NCBI GenBank assembly: GCA_030710605.1
Contig: CP092879.1
Span: forward strand, 46,272,222 to 46,336,221
Direction of reading: 5' to 3'
DNA: 64,000 nt
Origin: Cordylochernes scorpioides
Lineage: Eukaryota > Arthropoda > Arachnida > Pseudoscorpiones > Chernetidae
The translations under genes were made by a program, and so were the position numbers. How positions within the stretch are numbered: the stretch's first letter is position 1; every line of letters starts with the position of its first letter. Shown one piece after another: positions 19,890 through 31,013 of the stretch. The notes beneath the pieces were generated by a model. The model was not told the DNA's origin. It saw only the letters and a list, made by a program, of their open reading frames with translations, and did not search any database.

Positions 19890-20590
19890 TATATTACACC
19901 TCCACAGAAATACATGTTACATTGAGACTTTCTTCTTAATTTTGGAGGGTGGTGGCACACAACAATCTTTCCTGGCTAGCCCATTGAAAGGAAGGAGAGC
20001 AAACATCACTTTATTGGGCTGTATATTATTGTGTGGAGATAAAGAGACTGCCTTCACTGATTACTTTTTTTTGTTTCTGACAAAAAATAATTTTGGTTTG
20101 TTGTAACTGTGAAAATTTGTTGGTATTTCCCCTGATGGATGTGAGAGCTGGAATCTTCTACATCTCGGAGCCATCTGTTCATTTGTGTCAGACATCGTGA
20201 TCCTTCAGATAACTCAGTTGATAGCAGTTGTAGGCAGCATGTTTTAAAAGATATAAAAAGAGTGTTTGGTAACTTGGTTTATGTAGGTATATCTAAAAAT
20301 CTCCAATGCGACCAGCTAATGCCCCAGTAATATAATAAAAAAAGGTGAATAAGTTTTGGTTAGTAAGCAAAGGATGTGAGCAGCACAGCTGGAAGCAATC
20401 TTATCTTCTCCCTTGCAAATCTCAACTCAAACATTGCAGGTGGGTGACCTACATTCCACCTCAACTCTTTCATATCTCACCGCCTACTCTGGTGTTCTAT
20501 CTGACTGAAACCTTCTTGGGGTAGCCCATCTGATAAGATAATCACATACTCCTTGAGAAACTACCTGTCTGGTTTCACAAGGTAATAAGT
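19890..20590. other. No recognisable feature
   Basis: Non-coding, mixed composition. The interval ends just before a LINE 3' end. I found no repeat partner or open frame. Confidence 0.35.
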
Positions 20591-20591
20591 G

Positions 20592-20735
20592 TAATTCCCA
20601 ACCTGCAACCCCAAACCACATTATTGACTCATCCATTGATGAGCTCTACTTATCCCCAGCAGACATCATCAACAAGCTCAACAAGCTTGATACCTTAATA
20701 TGATTGAGTGGAGATAAGAAAGAAGAAGAAGACAA
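20592..20735 (+). mobile_element. LINE family 1, 3'-end fragment
   Basis: AATTCCCAACCTGCAACCCC … GATGAGCTCTACTTATCCCC … ATGATTGAGTGGAGATAAGA and GAAGAAGAAG tail, the plus-strand counterpart of 14748-14900. Confidence 0.8.
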
Positions 20736-20949
20736 GGTAACAACCCCAAAATTTATCAACAGCATTGTTACTGCCTTAAGTACTTTTCTTTCTTTTGTTG
20801 TACTTTAGTTTTAAGATAGTAATAAACACACTAATGTGGTAAAGATATACCTTTATTGATTTTAATACCAACACCAAACTTATTTTTTTATTTTAAAATT
20901 ATTTTTTCACATTAACATAAGTCACATAAAATTTACTCATACTGATTTG

Positions 20950-21105
20950 TTGTGATGGAGCCCCAATTCATGCACAAATCCACCAGCAAGTAACCAAGTA
21001 GGACTATGACACACTGTTGCTATCTACATGTATAGACATGTAGTGCACTTCACCGTACTACCCACCATGATTATCATGGCCTGTGCCACATGTAGTTGGT
21101 TACAT
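20950..21105 (+). repeat. SINE 3' part
   Basis: TCCACCAGCAAGTAACCAAG … TATAGACATGTAGTGCAC … ACCATGATTATCATGGCCTG. The head is missing. Confidence 0.65.
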
Positions 21106-21383
21106 AAGTATTTAAAAGAAAGTGGATATAGCTGCTATTAAAAAAAAAAAGAAGAAGAAAGAAATCCCATTATTGTAATATGATCCTTAAAAAAAAAGCT
21201 CAAGTAACATCCCAATCTGTACCATGTGAAAGAAAATTCCTACATTCTGTAGGTCAATATCGTTTCCATGGTTGATTGGAATAGGCCAGAGTGGAGTTCA
21301 CCACTGTGCTCAAAGTTATGGTATTGATCATATGGTCATGTACCAAGACTTAAAACAAATCTAATATGTAGATGGGAAAAATA

Positions 21384-21546
21384 CAGTAAAATCTCCATGA
21401 GAGGACACCTCTCTACAAAGAACAACTCTTTTATAAAAAAAAATGACCAACTTATTAGCTACCCTCTGTTAAGAGGAGACTACTTCCCAAAGGTCATGTT
21501 TGCTCTGCAACTATGTATTGTCCTTTACAGTGAGGTAGTTCTACTG
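21384..21546. mobile_element. Pogo-like MITE
   Basis: CAGTAAAATCTCCATGAGAG … TTTACAGTGAGGTAGTTCTACTG, TA flanks. The interior is decayed. Confidence 0.75.
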
Positions 21547-21647
21547 TAATGTAATTACAAGTTTAATGGAGGAGTTAAGACAATTAATAAAGAAGGAGAA
21601 ATTGGATACAAGTTACACATTTATGTCACACATAAAATGGGGGGGGG

Positions 21648-21950
21648 GTCAGTGAAAGGCTGGTTAAACCATTTGGTTTTCGACCGCTACGACCCAGGTT
21701 CGATTCCCGCTTGGACACTTTTTTCTGTAAAAAAAAAATGTTTCAATGGCCCCCCGATTCTTGCAAAAGTCCAACCCCACCAGCGAGTGCAAGTAACCAA
21801 ACGGGGCTCTGGCACATTTGTAAGTGCAAAGTCGAACTGCTTTCACATGTGTAGACATGTGGTGCGCTTACAGTAAAAAGCAGTCGCTAACTACCCACCA
21901 TGATTATCATGGCCTGTACCACGTGTACTAGGGATAAGCAAAAAAAAAAA
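21648..21950 (+). repeat. tRNA-derived SINE, best-preserved copy
   Basis: The head resembles a tRNA gene. The A-box-like TGGTTAAACCAT starts at 21661 and the B-box GGTTCGATTCC is at 21698-21708, a spacing that fits an internal RNA polymerase III promoter. Between them GGTTTTCGACC could be a decayed anticodon arm, but I cannot assign the tRNA. Next come CACTTTTTTC, an A-run, and a tRNA-unrelated body (GTCCAACCCCACCAGCGAGT, GCACATTTGTAAGTGCAAAG, a small CACATGTGTAGACATGTGGTG palindrome). The 3' end is ATTATCATGGCCTGTACCAC, GTGTACTAGGGATAAGC and poly-A. About ten copies occur in the window. Confidence 0.9.
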
Positions 21951-22040
21951 CATGAAAGAACATTATATTGGAGATCTATTCATTAAGAGGGACTACCCAT
22001 TTTGCTGACTAGAGGCTATGTAACATGACTTCTCTGATAC

Positions 22041-22470
22041 AGAAAAAAATAAGACCTAATTCAAATAATTTAATAGTGTGCGATGTTTCAGCAACAGCAT
22101 TGTTACCATCATCAGACAAAAGAATAAATCTTTTATGTTATTCTTTTGTCGGATGATGGTTACAACACTTACTGACACGCCACACACTAATAAATTATTT
22201 TAATTAGGTCTTATTTTCTTGTGTCTATAATCCAAATTGTGCCTTATCATTGACTTCTCTGATATTACCACGTATGAAAAAATAGAAAAGGAAAAAAAGG
22301 ACCAGATCAAGTGTTAAAATTGGAATAAATATCAACTAATCATTGATTATTTTACAATTCCTATTGGGAACACAAGTAATTAGACCAAATACATATAAAT
22401 AAACAGTGTGTGATGTTTCAGTAACAGCATTCTTGTGTTTCTAACCTATAATCCAAATTGTGCCTTATCA
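22041..22470. mobile_element. Two foldback MITEs
   Basis: 22041-22250 is an AAGACCTAATTC-type palindrome ending CTATAATCCAAATTGTGCCT. 22370-22470 is a shorter ACACAAGTAATTAGACCAAA-type copy whose right arm is reduced to its terminal part. Confidence 0.7.
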
Positions 22471-23475
22471 ATACCTAGTGGCCTTATAAAATTCTACTAA
22501 TAAATCAAGAAAAGCCAAGATTGCGGCTATGGGTCTTCATTAATAAGGAGCAGGCTGTGCTTATATAACAATGAATATTGTCAATTAATTGATATTTATT
22601 CAAATAGATTGTGCAAGCCTTCAGCAACATGCACAATCCAGGGATGCCTTTTTCTTAATATTACCATACATGTTCTGGTTCAACAAACTTTTTATGTTGG
22701 CCTTGGGTGGAAGACAGGAAGTCTATGGCATCCATTCATTTGTTCCCTGATTATGTGCAAAGTCAAGTCATTTCCTGCTTCTTTCTGAAACCAACTTCAT
22801 TATGTAGGCTCACAACTTCCTTTCTCTTGTTTTACTTGAATGGTTAGGATTCTCTTCAACCATTACTTGGATTATCGTTGTAAAAAAAATACTTTCTTCA
22901 TAGAGAGATACCATTCATCTACTAACAATAGTGACCCACTAAAACTCTATAAAACTGTCATTAGAATGAATGGCTTTAACTATGGCCAACATTTCTTTCA
23001 AAATGGCCAAACCATTCCACATGAGGTTTTTCTTCTTCGATTAAAAAAAAAAAAAAACTATATATGGGGGGGAAGTGTGTGGCATTAAAATTTAGAGGAT
23101 AACCTCAATAATTCCATTAACTATAATTCCACCAATTTTCAAATAACCGGGCAATTTTCATTAAACACTTTACTATAATTCACAAACTATTCAAATTTCA
23201 ACTGTAGCCAATTTAACTCAATTATAACAACTTTCGACAGCCTACACCATAATTGGACAACAAAATATCCTTCCCTACTGCTATGAATTGATAATTTGGC
23301 AATCTTTGAACATAATACAAACTATCTCAACACAAACTCAATTTCAACATTAAATTATTATCCTTAGATTTGTATTGAATTGTAGCATTTTGATAAGAAG
23401 AGTTTTTAATGATCTATTTGGGAGCTTTTGGATCCTCTTGCCCTGTCTCAACGTGTAGTTACAATCTAGTTTGCA
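22471..23475. other. No recognisable feature
   Basis: AT-rich sequence. An 82-codon frame at 22840 has no recognisable motif and lies in low-complexity AT-rich DNA. Confidence 0.35.
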
Positions 23476-23687
23476 AACACAAGGTAATAAGACTAAATCC
23501 AAATAAATAAATAGTGTGTGACGTTTCGGTAACAGTGTTGTTACCATCTTCAGACAAAACTACTACTTTCAGTAGTTTTGTCTGAAGATGGTAACGCTGT
23601 TACCAAAACGTCACACACTATTTATTTATTTGGATTTGGTCTTACTACCTTGTGTTTATAATTTATAATCCAAATGGTACCTTATCA
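23476..23687. mobile_element. Foldback MITE, full palindrome
   Basis: AACACAAGGTAATAAGACTA … TGTGACGTTTCGGTAACAGT … CATCTTCAGACAAAACTACT, then the mirror image ending CTTGTGTTTATAATTTATAA. One of the cleanest copies; arms are close to 100 bp. Confidence 0.88.
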
Positions 23688-24064
23688 ATCTAGTTAGCAC
23701 TACAAATTCTAGCTATACGTTAGGAAGGAGCAAAATCCAATGTTGTGAAAAGTTATTTAAGCAATTCCTATCAACCATCAATTCTTAATAAAGCCTGTAA
23801 ATACCTCAAACTATCCTTGGTTCATTTGTATCCATTTTATTAGCATATATCCCCTCTATAATCAATCCCAATGAGACTACCTAAGGTTCACTATAGTCAT
23901 AGTTCCCTGTATTATAAAATAAAAATGGGAACTATTTCAGGTTTGTTATAAAAAGCTATCAAGGCTTTACCCAAAGAAAGAAAAAAAGGTTTTGTTATAT
24001 CCCAGGTTCATTTTAGCAGGTTTTACTGTATATGTGAATAATATAGAGAATTATAATTATATAA

Positions 24065-24228
24065 AAGAATATTATGATGCATTAGCACGTCACCTGTTAT
24101 GAAAATTTGAAACTATTATAGACGCTTATGATTCTTTTTAAAACTATACAATTTACAGTTAACAGTAGCATTTTTTTAATTTTAAAAAGAATCATACATG
24201 TCTATAATAGCTTCGAATTTTCATAAAA
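24065..24228. mobile_element. Second-family foldback MITE, short form
   Basis: TTATGAAAATTTGAAACTAT … GACGCTTATGATTCTTTTTA, a short middle, then AAAAAGAATCATACATGTCT … GAATTTTCATAAA. The GGCTCATCAGTGG part present at 4485-4800 is deleted. Confidence 0.65.
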
Positions 24229-24233
24229 TAATA

Positions 24234-24410
24234 TAGTTAAACCTGTTTATAGCGCCCCCTCTTGGAACTCGCCAAAATAGGATGCTATAGAGAGGGGCTG
24301 CTATAGACAGGTCACTTTTAATGTAAATCGCATCATACTACGTATTTAAAATAGGGCGCTATAGAGAGGAAGGCACTATTTAGAGGGGGCACTATAGACA
24401 GGTTTAGCTG
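24234..24410. mobile_element. Pogo-like MITE, CAGTTAAACC family, inverted copy
   Basis: TAGTTAAACCTGTTTATAGC … AAAATAGGATGCTATAGAGA … GACAGGTTTAGCTG; reverse complement relative to 7836-8010. Confidence 0.8.
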
Positions 24411-24424
24411 TATATATATAAATA

Positions 24425-24870
24425 TTTTGGAATCTTTTTTACACGCATACTTTTGTAAACGGTAGCGCTACTAGCATAGTTTGATGGCAACTCTGATGTA
24501 GATGGTTGTCTGGTGGCCTCAACTACAATAAATCCAGGGCTGCAACGTAGGGAGATTTTGACCAGCAGCAGGCCAGTGAGCTGGCAGTTTCCCAATATGA
24601 GGTGACTCGACGGTTCCACCCACCAGACCATGGCATGCTGCTGTATTTCTCACTTGTGCTGTGGCCTAGATTAGATAAGACATTAAATCCTGCTGCCGTA
24701 GACTTGAGGAAATTTCCAGAGCACCCTGCTGCTATCAGCTTACTTCCCTATAACCAACTCATTCTTGAGAAAGTTCTTTGATGCACCCAACTTATCAGCA
24801 AATCTCTACACAGCTCGTGGAGGAAACCTCCGTTTCTTATACAATTCCCATTTATATTCTTTATATATAT
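24425..24870. other. GC-richer non-coding stretch, not recognised
   Basis: GC is higher than in the flanks. A minus-strand frame (75 codons from 24631) shows no known domain. No splice sites convince me and no second copy exists in the window. It could be a solitary repeat fragment or an unrecognised exon. Confidence 0.3.
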
Positions 24871-25011
24871 ATATTTTATATATAGTCTTTTCAAGTAATT
24901 GAAAATAAAAACTACTTGAAAGGTAAATAACTATCTTTCCTTTTTCACGACTGCACCTTCAATTCTCTATCTTTTTCAACAACATAATCATAACATATAT
25001 ATATTCTATAT

Positions 25012-25165
25012 ACAGTTACGAGCGTCATGCGTTCTTCATCTCTGTCACCGTTTGCTTTTTTTTTTTTGGAATGGCGCTCTCCTATTAGTCTGCTACGATG
25101 GCGCCGCCACTGCGCGAGACATTTTGTTTTTGACGTTGCCCGGGTCATTCGGCTAGTATATATAT
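25012..25165. repeat. Unclassified element with CpG-rich ends, second copy
   Basis: AGTTACGAGCGTCATGCGTT … GTCACCGTTTGCTTTTTTTT … GACGTTGCCCGGGTCATTCG-GCTAGTA, the reverse complement of both ends of 9870-10295 without the inner 27-bp inverted repeat. CpG is locally high. Confidence 0.6.
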
Positions 25166-25580
25166 AAAATTGGATAAAAATACAGAACCTGTATTAAACA
25201 AAAACCCATGTCATTATTTGAAAATGGTTATTTATAGTTTAAGTATCTTTGTAGGAGATAGCTTCAAACTTTACAACTGAAAACTCTGTTAGCCTATTAT
25301 CTATATAGAAGGTTGGATACAGATTCTAATGATATAATAAGTAGTGTGACACATAACTATTTTAGCTAGCTATATTTCACACAAGAGAGATCCTTCACTC
25401 ACTGTGTTAGATTAATATTTCCTTTATTTTAAATAATAGCTTCAGAACAAAAAGACAGCATACTGAATATATGGCAAAACTTTTTTGAACACCAATAATT
25501 CATCAACAACAAAAATTGAAAACTGTAAAATACCAGTCGTGTGTGTTGCTTTTTTTTTTTTCAATGAACTTGTGTAAGCT
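25166..25580. other. No recognisable feature
   Basis: AT-rich, no open frame of interest and no repeat partner. Confidence 0.35.
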
Positions 25581-25716
25581 ACTTCTTCTTTCTTATCTCC
25601 ACTCAATCATATTAGGATGTCAAGCTTGTAAAGCTTGATGGTGTCGGGTAAGAGTAGAGCTCATCAATGGATGAGTCAATACAATCAATAATGTGTTTTG
25701 GGGTTGCAGGTTGAGA
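25581..25716 (-). mobile_element. LINE family 1, 3'-end fragment
   Basis: CTTCTTTCTTATCTCCACTC … GAGCTCATCAATGGATGAGT … TGTTTTGGGGTTGCAGGTTG, minus-strand orientation, 5'-truncated. Confidence 0.8.
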
Positions 25717-25996
25717 TGTAAGCTACTTAAAATTTATAATTCTTACTCTTTTTTAAACAAGGATCAGAAATATGGCAATGATGATGATGCTACAATAACC
25801 TTTAGAGACACAATGTCAGCTTTAAAACTATCAAAACCATAAAATTAAAAAAAAAAAAAACTTTGAGAAGCTCTAGACTCAGTACTTTCATCCAGTCTCT
25901 CATCGGGGAATACTTTTTTTCAGAGGCCCCTATATAACTGGTGATAGATTTAACAGGATTGCACCCAAGTCTATAAGAAGAAATCTAAAGAGGAAA

Positions 25997-26282
25997 TACA
26001 TGGTAATAAGACCAAATCTAAATAAATAGTGTGCAACATTTCAGTGACATTGTTACCATCGTCAAACAAAAGTACTGAATGTATTTTTTTATTCAATCAT
26101 TTTATTCATCCAGTACATTTGTCTAATGATGGTAACAAAGTTGTTATCAAAGGTCACACACAATTTGGTTTAGTACCTTCTTCTTCTAGTACTGCTCTCA
26201 CAGTCTTAATGACAAAGGCAGACGCATTCTACTTCACCCAATCATGATGGTTGTCAAATCTATAATCCTAAATGTTACCTTG
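25997..26282. mobile_element. Foldback MITE with an R1/LINE fragment in its right arm
   Basis: The left arm TGGTAATAAGACCAAATCTA and the hairpin around GTACTGAATG are intact. The right arm is broken at about 26180 by CTTCTTCTTCTAG followed by a piece of repeat R1 (CACAGTCTTAATGACAAAGG … CCAATCATGATGG), then resumes with ATCTATAATCC. Confidence 0.6.
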
Positions 26283-26514
26283 TATCAAATCTAAAGGGAT
26301 TAGTTGCACAATTTCACTATTGAGTACTTTGCAGATATGGAATTTGATATACCAAGAGTTTTGATAAGAGTGGAGGAACCTTTTATCAAGTAATCAATCG
26401 ATCAACTAAACTGGTGAAACAAGATTAATGGCTTTGGTATAAGTGGAAGAAAGTCAGGTGAGAAATCGAACACCCACAATGCTTAATTAACTTTGTGATA
26501 AAAATAACTTTTGT

Positions 26515-27187
26515 AAACACAAGGTAATAAGACCAAATCAAAATAAATGATGTTTTGGTAATAGTGTTGTTACCATCTTCAGACAAAAGTACTGAATGTA
26601 TATATGTAATAGACTCGGTACTTTTGTCTGAAGATGGTAACAAGGCTGTTGCTGAAACATCACACACTATTTATTTATTTGGTCTTATTAACTTGTGTTT
26701 ATAATCTAAATTGTGCCTTATCATACCCTTTGTAAAAAAAATTCCTCTATGTAACACTCTTTCCCATATAATAATTCCCTTCAACTTTTGGTACAAAAGG
26801 GTTATTGAATTTATATAGCAACTCTTTCTCCATAACAGATTTTTTTGTTGTTTTAAGATTAATAAATGATAAGGTACAATTTGGATTATATATTTTAAAC
26901 ACAAGGTAATAAGACAAAATTCAAATAAATAGTGTGTGATGTTTCTATAACAGCGTTGTTACCATCTTTAGACAAAAGTACTGAATGAGAAAATATATCA
27001 CAGCATGTTTTAAATAGTTATTGTTATCAAATGGTTACTATTATCTTGTTTATACATTTGGTAACAATAACTATTCAAAACATGCTGTGATAATTTTTCC
27101 TCAATTCAGTACTTTTGTCTAAAGATGGTAACAACGCTGTACTGAAACGTTGCACTATTTATTTGGTCCTGTGTTACCTTGTGTTTA
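26515..27187. mobile_element. Two foldback MITEs in tandem
   Basis: 26515-26723 and 26866-27187 are separate palindromes. The second has the longer form with inner arms ATATCACAGCATGTTTTAAA / AACATGCTGTGATAATTTTT and a loop near 27030. About 140 bp of unrelated AT-rich DNA separates them. Confidence 0.8.
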
Positions 27188-27946
27188 AGATTGAATGAAC
27201 TAAAATAATGGCTTTAAGCTTGATAAATTTGGGGTTATCATTTGAAGGCCGCTGGGACAAAAGACCTCACTTTACACAAATAAGGAGGCAAAGACCTTTC
27301 CCCCTCCCCCAAAACCTGAACTCAAATTTGAATAAAATTTCCACAGGATGGGGGGGTGGAATATCCTCTCTGTCTAACAGTATTGTACAACTCCGGCTTG
27401 TAACACTCTCTAACAATTGTGGGATATATATATACTATGAAAATTTGAAACTATTATAGACGCGTATGATTCTTTTAAAAATAATACCATTTCTACTGCC
27501 CTTACTGCAATGGACTCCATTGTATAATACTTTTATTTGTACATTCTCTCAAACTTTCAGGTATTATAAACCTTTCTACAGGATTTTTCCCCTCATATAC
27601 TCCTGTAGAAAGGTTATAATACCCGAGAGAGAATTTATAAATAAAGCTGGAAACTTATCCTCAGAGGCTGTTTTTAATATTGCTTACATTTCAGAGGTTT
27701 CTAGCTTTCGAATAACTAAGATATATTTATTTTTAAAAGAGTGGTAAATCATTTATATAATTTTATCAACTTTTTTTTTTCAACTTTGTTCACGTTATTT
27801 TTGAAAATCCTGATCTTGTCTACCTTCTCGATTCCCCCCCCCCCCCCCCTTCTAAAACCATATATCCCACTTCTAAGTTTGCCTGTAGTCAAGATCTTTC
27901 AAGAGTTCTACCATATCCAGTTTACCCTCCATATGTACCATGGCAC
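27188..27946. other. Mixed non-coding stretch
   Basis: Contains an arm fragment of the second foldback family (27436-27515: TTATAGACGCGTATGATTCT … TACTGCCCTTACTGCAATGG), a local hairpin (AGGTATTATAAACCTTTCTA with TAGAAAGGTTATAATACC, 27560-27623) and a C-run (27833-27849). No exon is supported. Confidence 0.5.
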
Positions 27947-28108
27947 ACTAAAACCTCTATGTAAAGGACAACACCTAATTGCAGAGCTAAACTGTCCTTT
28001 AAGGAGAGTTGTCCTCTTATCTGAGATTTGTTAAATGGTAAAAATGGTAATTTTGCAAATGAAAACTTTCCTTTGTAGAGAGGTGTTCTGTCATGGAGGT
28101 TCTACTGT
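27947..28108. mobile_element. Pogo-like MITE
   Basis: CACTAAAACCTCTATGTAAA … GGAGGTTCTACTG. The first terminus is decayed (CACT for CAGT). Confidence 0.75.
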
Positions 28109-28416
28109 ATTATCAAATTCTAAAGTAAAGCCTTGAATTACTTTAAATTAAAGATAGGCTATGATCCTTTTTAGATAAAGTATTATTTTGTTAGACACAA
28201 CTTTGTTAAATCTTATCTACCTAGCTAGGAAAACAATCAGATTCATCTGCAATAGAAATACAACCTTCACTTTCTTTTTAGTTTGAGAAAGAATCACACA
28301 GGCTCTCATAATTTTAATATAACATCTATATCTTCATATTACATATGGGAATCCATCCTACACAATTTTATAAACACATGAAAATTCAATTTAACTTTGC
28401 CATCCTCTTTATATAG

Positions 28417-28619
28417 ACTCATGGATAAAACTTAAGGAAGTGGAAAGTCTGATATTGCCGGTCATCTAATTTTTAAGGAGACAGAGGCAATTTTGTTCAT
28501 GCTTGGTTTTGGTTATCTTGTGTGTCTTCAATAAAGGTCACTGTATTATCTTTCAGTTAATGTCTGAATCCTGATATACATGCTAAAAGGTACAACTTCT
28601 TTAAGTTTTGTCCATGGGT
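28417..28619. mobile_element. Tc1/mariner-like short element
   Basis: ACTCATGGATAAAACTTAAG … ACTTCTTTAAGTTTTGTCCATGGGT termini, with interior TGTGTGTCTTCAATAAAGGT. Non-autonomous, about 200 bp. Confidence 0.75.
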
Positions 28620-28954
28620 TTTATTTGATTGTTACATTATGTTAGAATTGAGTGTGGAGACAGAGTTAAAATGAATATTCATCTAATAGGGAGGTTTATA
28701 AAAATGTGCCGGTGTCATATGGCGAATGCTTTAAATTGTGAAAGCTATTGTTTAGATGTGTGTGTGGCAACTCCGAGCCTTCTGAGCCAATATCAAGGTG
28801 TTTTGTACCAAAGTGAATTGTTGCAACAGTTATTTTCTGACCAAAAGTGTTTTTTTTGCTTTTTCTTTGAGCTAAAGATGTTTTAAGAAGGGTGTTTTTT
28901 GAAATTTGGCCTGTATAATAATAAACATGAGCAAAACAATACCCTAGTGACTGA
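28620..28954. other. No recognisable feature
   Basis: An 85-codon plus-strand frame (28629-28886) with seven or so Cys residues ends in AT-rich, Phe-rich sequence. I see no acceptor or donor that would make it an exon and no family match. Confidence 0.3.
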
Positions 28955-29042
28955 ATTCAGTACTTTTGTCTTGAAGATGGTAACAACGTTGTTACTGAAA
29001 TGTCACATACTATTTATTTGGATTTGAGCTATAACCTTGTAC
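28955..29042. mobile_element. Right half of a foldback MITE
   Basis: TCAGTACTTTTGTCTTGAAG … AACGTTGTTACTGAAATGTC … TTTGGATTTGAGCTATAACC; no left arm. Confidence 0.65.
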
Positions 29043-29077
29043 TTCCATGATTTGAAATAGTATATCACATTTCTAGA

Positions 29078-29385
29078 TTTTTTTTTTTTTGCTTATCCCT
29101 AGTACACGTGGTACAGGCCATGTTAATCATGGTGGGTAGAGGTAGGTGACTGCTTTACTGTAAGTGCACCATATGTCCACACATGTGAAAAGCAGTTTGA
29201 CTTTGCACTTACAAATATGCCAGAGCCCCGTTTGGTTACTTGTACTCGCTGATGGGGTTGGACTTTTGCAAGAATCGGGGGACATTGGAGTTTTTTTTAA
29301 TCTGACAAAGTGCCCAATGCGGGAATCGAACCTGGGTCGTAGCTGTCGAAAACTAGCGGTTTAGACCATTCTTCCACCGACCCCC
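29078..29385 (-). repeat. tRNA-derived SINE, full length
   Basis: Minus-strand copy: poly-A and GCTTATCCCTAGTACACGTG at low coordinates, GGAATCGAACCTGGG (B box in reverse) near 29323, and GGTTTAGACCATTCTTCCAC at the head. Confidence 0.9.
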
Positions 29386-29444
29386 ACATTTATAGATAAT
29401 AGTCTTTAATATGTAGGCATGTGAGTGTGTACATTTGTATGTTA

Positions 29445-29731
29445 GGAGCATAGAGCTAACTCTGCCTTTGCTGATCCAAGCCCGGATGAAAAAGGAGGAG
29501 GGGGAGCAGTAACAAGCTCACTAAAAAACCTGGGTTCAGCTGGCCCGACTGATAGGATTACAGGATAAGCAGCGTCTGTACTCCATGTTAGGAGCGGCTG
29601 CACATGGCGTCTGTTCCTCATGTCAGAGGCGGCCATTTCTTTTGGAGCTAAGTCGGCCTGCCACTGAGTAGTGCTCTCAGTCTTAATGACAAAGGCATAT
29701 GCATTCTACTTAACCCAGTCATGATGAAAAT
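29445..29731 (-). repeat. Unclassified repeat R1, reverse copy
   Basis: Reverse complement of 1898-2195 (CATGTTAGGAGCGGCTGCAC, CAGAGGCGGCCATTTCTTTT). It sits directly between two SINEs and ends at CAGTCATGATG. Confidence 0.75.
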
Positions 29732-30039
29732 AAGTCGGTGGAAGCAGGGTCTAAACCGTTGGTTTTCGAACACTACGACCTGGGTTCAATTCCTGCATTG
29801 GGCACTTTTTTCCGATTAAAAAAAAAATGCTCTAATGGCCCCTGATTCTTGCAAAAGTCCAACCTCACCAACGAGTTGCAAGTAACCAAAATGGGGCTCT
29901 GGCACATTTGTAAGTGCAAAGTCGAACTGCTTTTAACATGTTTAGACATGTGGTGCACTTACAATAAAAGCAGTCGCTAACTACCCACCATGATTATCAT
30001 GGTCTGTACCACGTGTACTAGGGATAAGCAAAAAAAAAT
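29732..30039 (+). repeat. tRNA-derived SINE, full length
   Basis: AAGTCGGTGGAAGCAGGGTC head, GGGTTCAATTCCTGCATTGG B-box region, complete body and GGGATAAGCAAAAAAAA tail. Confidence 0.9.
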
Positions 30040-30509
30040 GAAGAAGATAAGAAAGAAGAAGGAGCATACAGCTGTGAGTAAATGGGCTATGGCCCGAGGC
30101 AGGCTGCAGCCTCCAGAAAGGTGACTTATGGCAGTTTCCTTATAGCTGCAGCTAGGTCAGTGTGTCGGCAGATTCTCCCAGCCAAAACTTTCAAGCTACT
30201 TTATCTCACCACAACTCTACAGAGCCTCTAGTTGGTGGAGAAATACATCGAGAAACCAAAACATAACACAAATGATCAATTGTCCTCCAATTAATAAATG
30301 TTTATTTAAAATAGTCATAAACACAAAAATTTGATAATTTGAATTTTGCTCTCTTAGATACAAAGAGAGATTGGAACTAACATTTTAATGGAAGATTATC
30401 CCCCTTGAAAAATATAGGCAATCTATCAATATTTAGAACTCTCCTACACTGGGTGGATGTGGGGAAGCAAGAAATTGTACAAAAATTTAAAATAAATTAG
30501 TAATATTCT
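30040..30509. other. Mostly unannotated
   Basis: 30065-30100 (GCATACAGCTGTGAGTAAAT) has a diverged partner at 32110-32150 (GCATACAGCTGTGGGTAAAT), so an unclassified repeat is present. The rest is plain. Confidence 0.4.
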
Positions 30510-30652
30510 CGAGGTAATAAGACCAAATCCAAATATGTAAATAAATAGTGTGAGACGTTTCGGCAACAATGCTGTTACAGAAACATCACACACTATTTGG
30601 ATTTGGTCTTATTACCTTATGTTTATAATCTATGATCTAAAATGTGACTTAT
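30510..30652. mobile_element. Foldback MITE, short form
   Basis: GAGGTAATAAGACCAAATCC … TGTGAGACGTTTCGGCAACA … GAAACATCACACACTATTTG … CTTATTACCTTATGTTTATA. Confidence 0.8.
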
Positions 30653-30681
30653 CATAATAATATTCTTTAAAAATGGGAATA

Positions 30682-30857
30682 CAGTAGAACTACCTCTCTA
30701 TTAAAGACCTAGTTGCAGAGGCAAAGTTTCCTTTAGGGAGAGGTGGCCTCTTACTGGAGAGTTGCTAAATAACTAAAAAATGGTTATCTTGGTGATAAAA
30801 ACTGTCATTTGGAAAGAGATATCTTCTAGTGAGTGTCCTCTCAAAGAGGCTCTACTG
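30682..30857. mobile_element. Pogo-like MITE
   Basis: CAGTAGAACTACCTCTCTAT … AAAGAGGCTCTACTG with TA on both sides. Confidence 0.75.
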
Positions 30858-31013
30858 TATAGTATATATGCAGAATTTCAAAATGAAATACACCAAGTAG
30901 ATGAGACAATGCGTGTGAAGCATAATAAAATTTTAAAATAATCAATACAGAGTAAATAAGGAAGTAACAGTTACTAAATATATCATCAGCTAAATAGCCA
31001 CCAAACAAGTGTA

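Noticed and set aside
21661..21710. Functional tRNA gene
   Set aside because: A and B boxes are present but the cloverleaf is broken, and the segment continues into a SINE body in every copy.
21637..21876. Frames inside SINE copies (also 29164, 55273, 62402 and their minus-strand shadows)
   Set aside because: They recur because the SINE recurs. The SINE is a polymerase III element and codes for no protein.
22840..23088. 82-codon frame on the plus strand
   Set aside because: No motif, ends in an A-run, no repeat or splice support.
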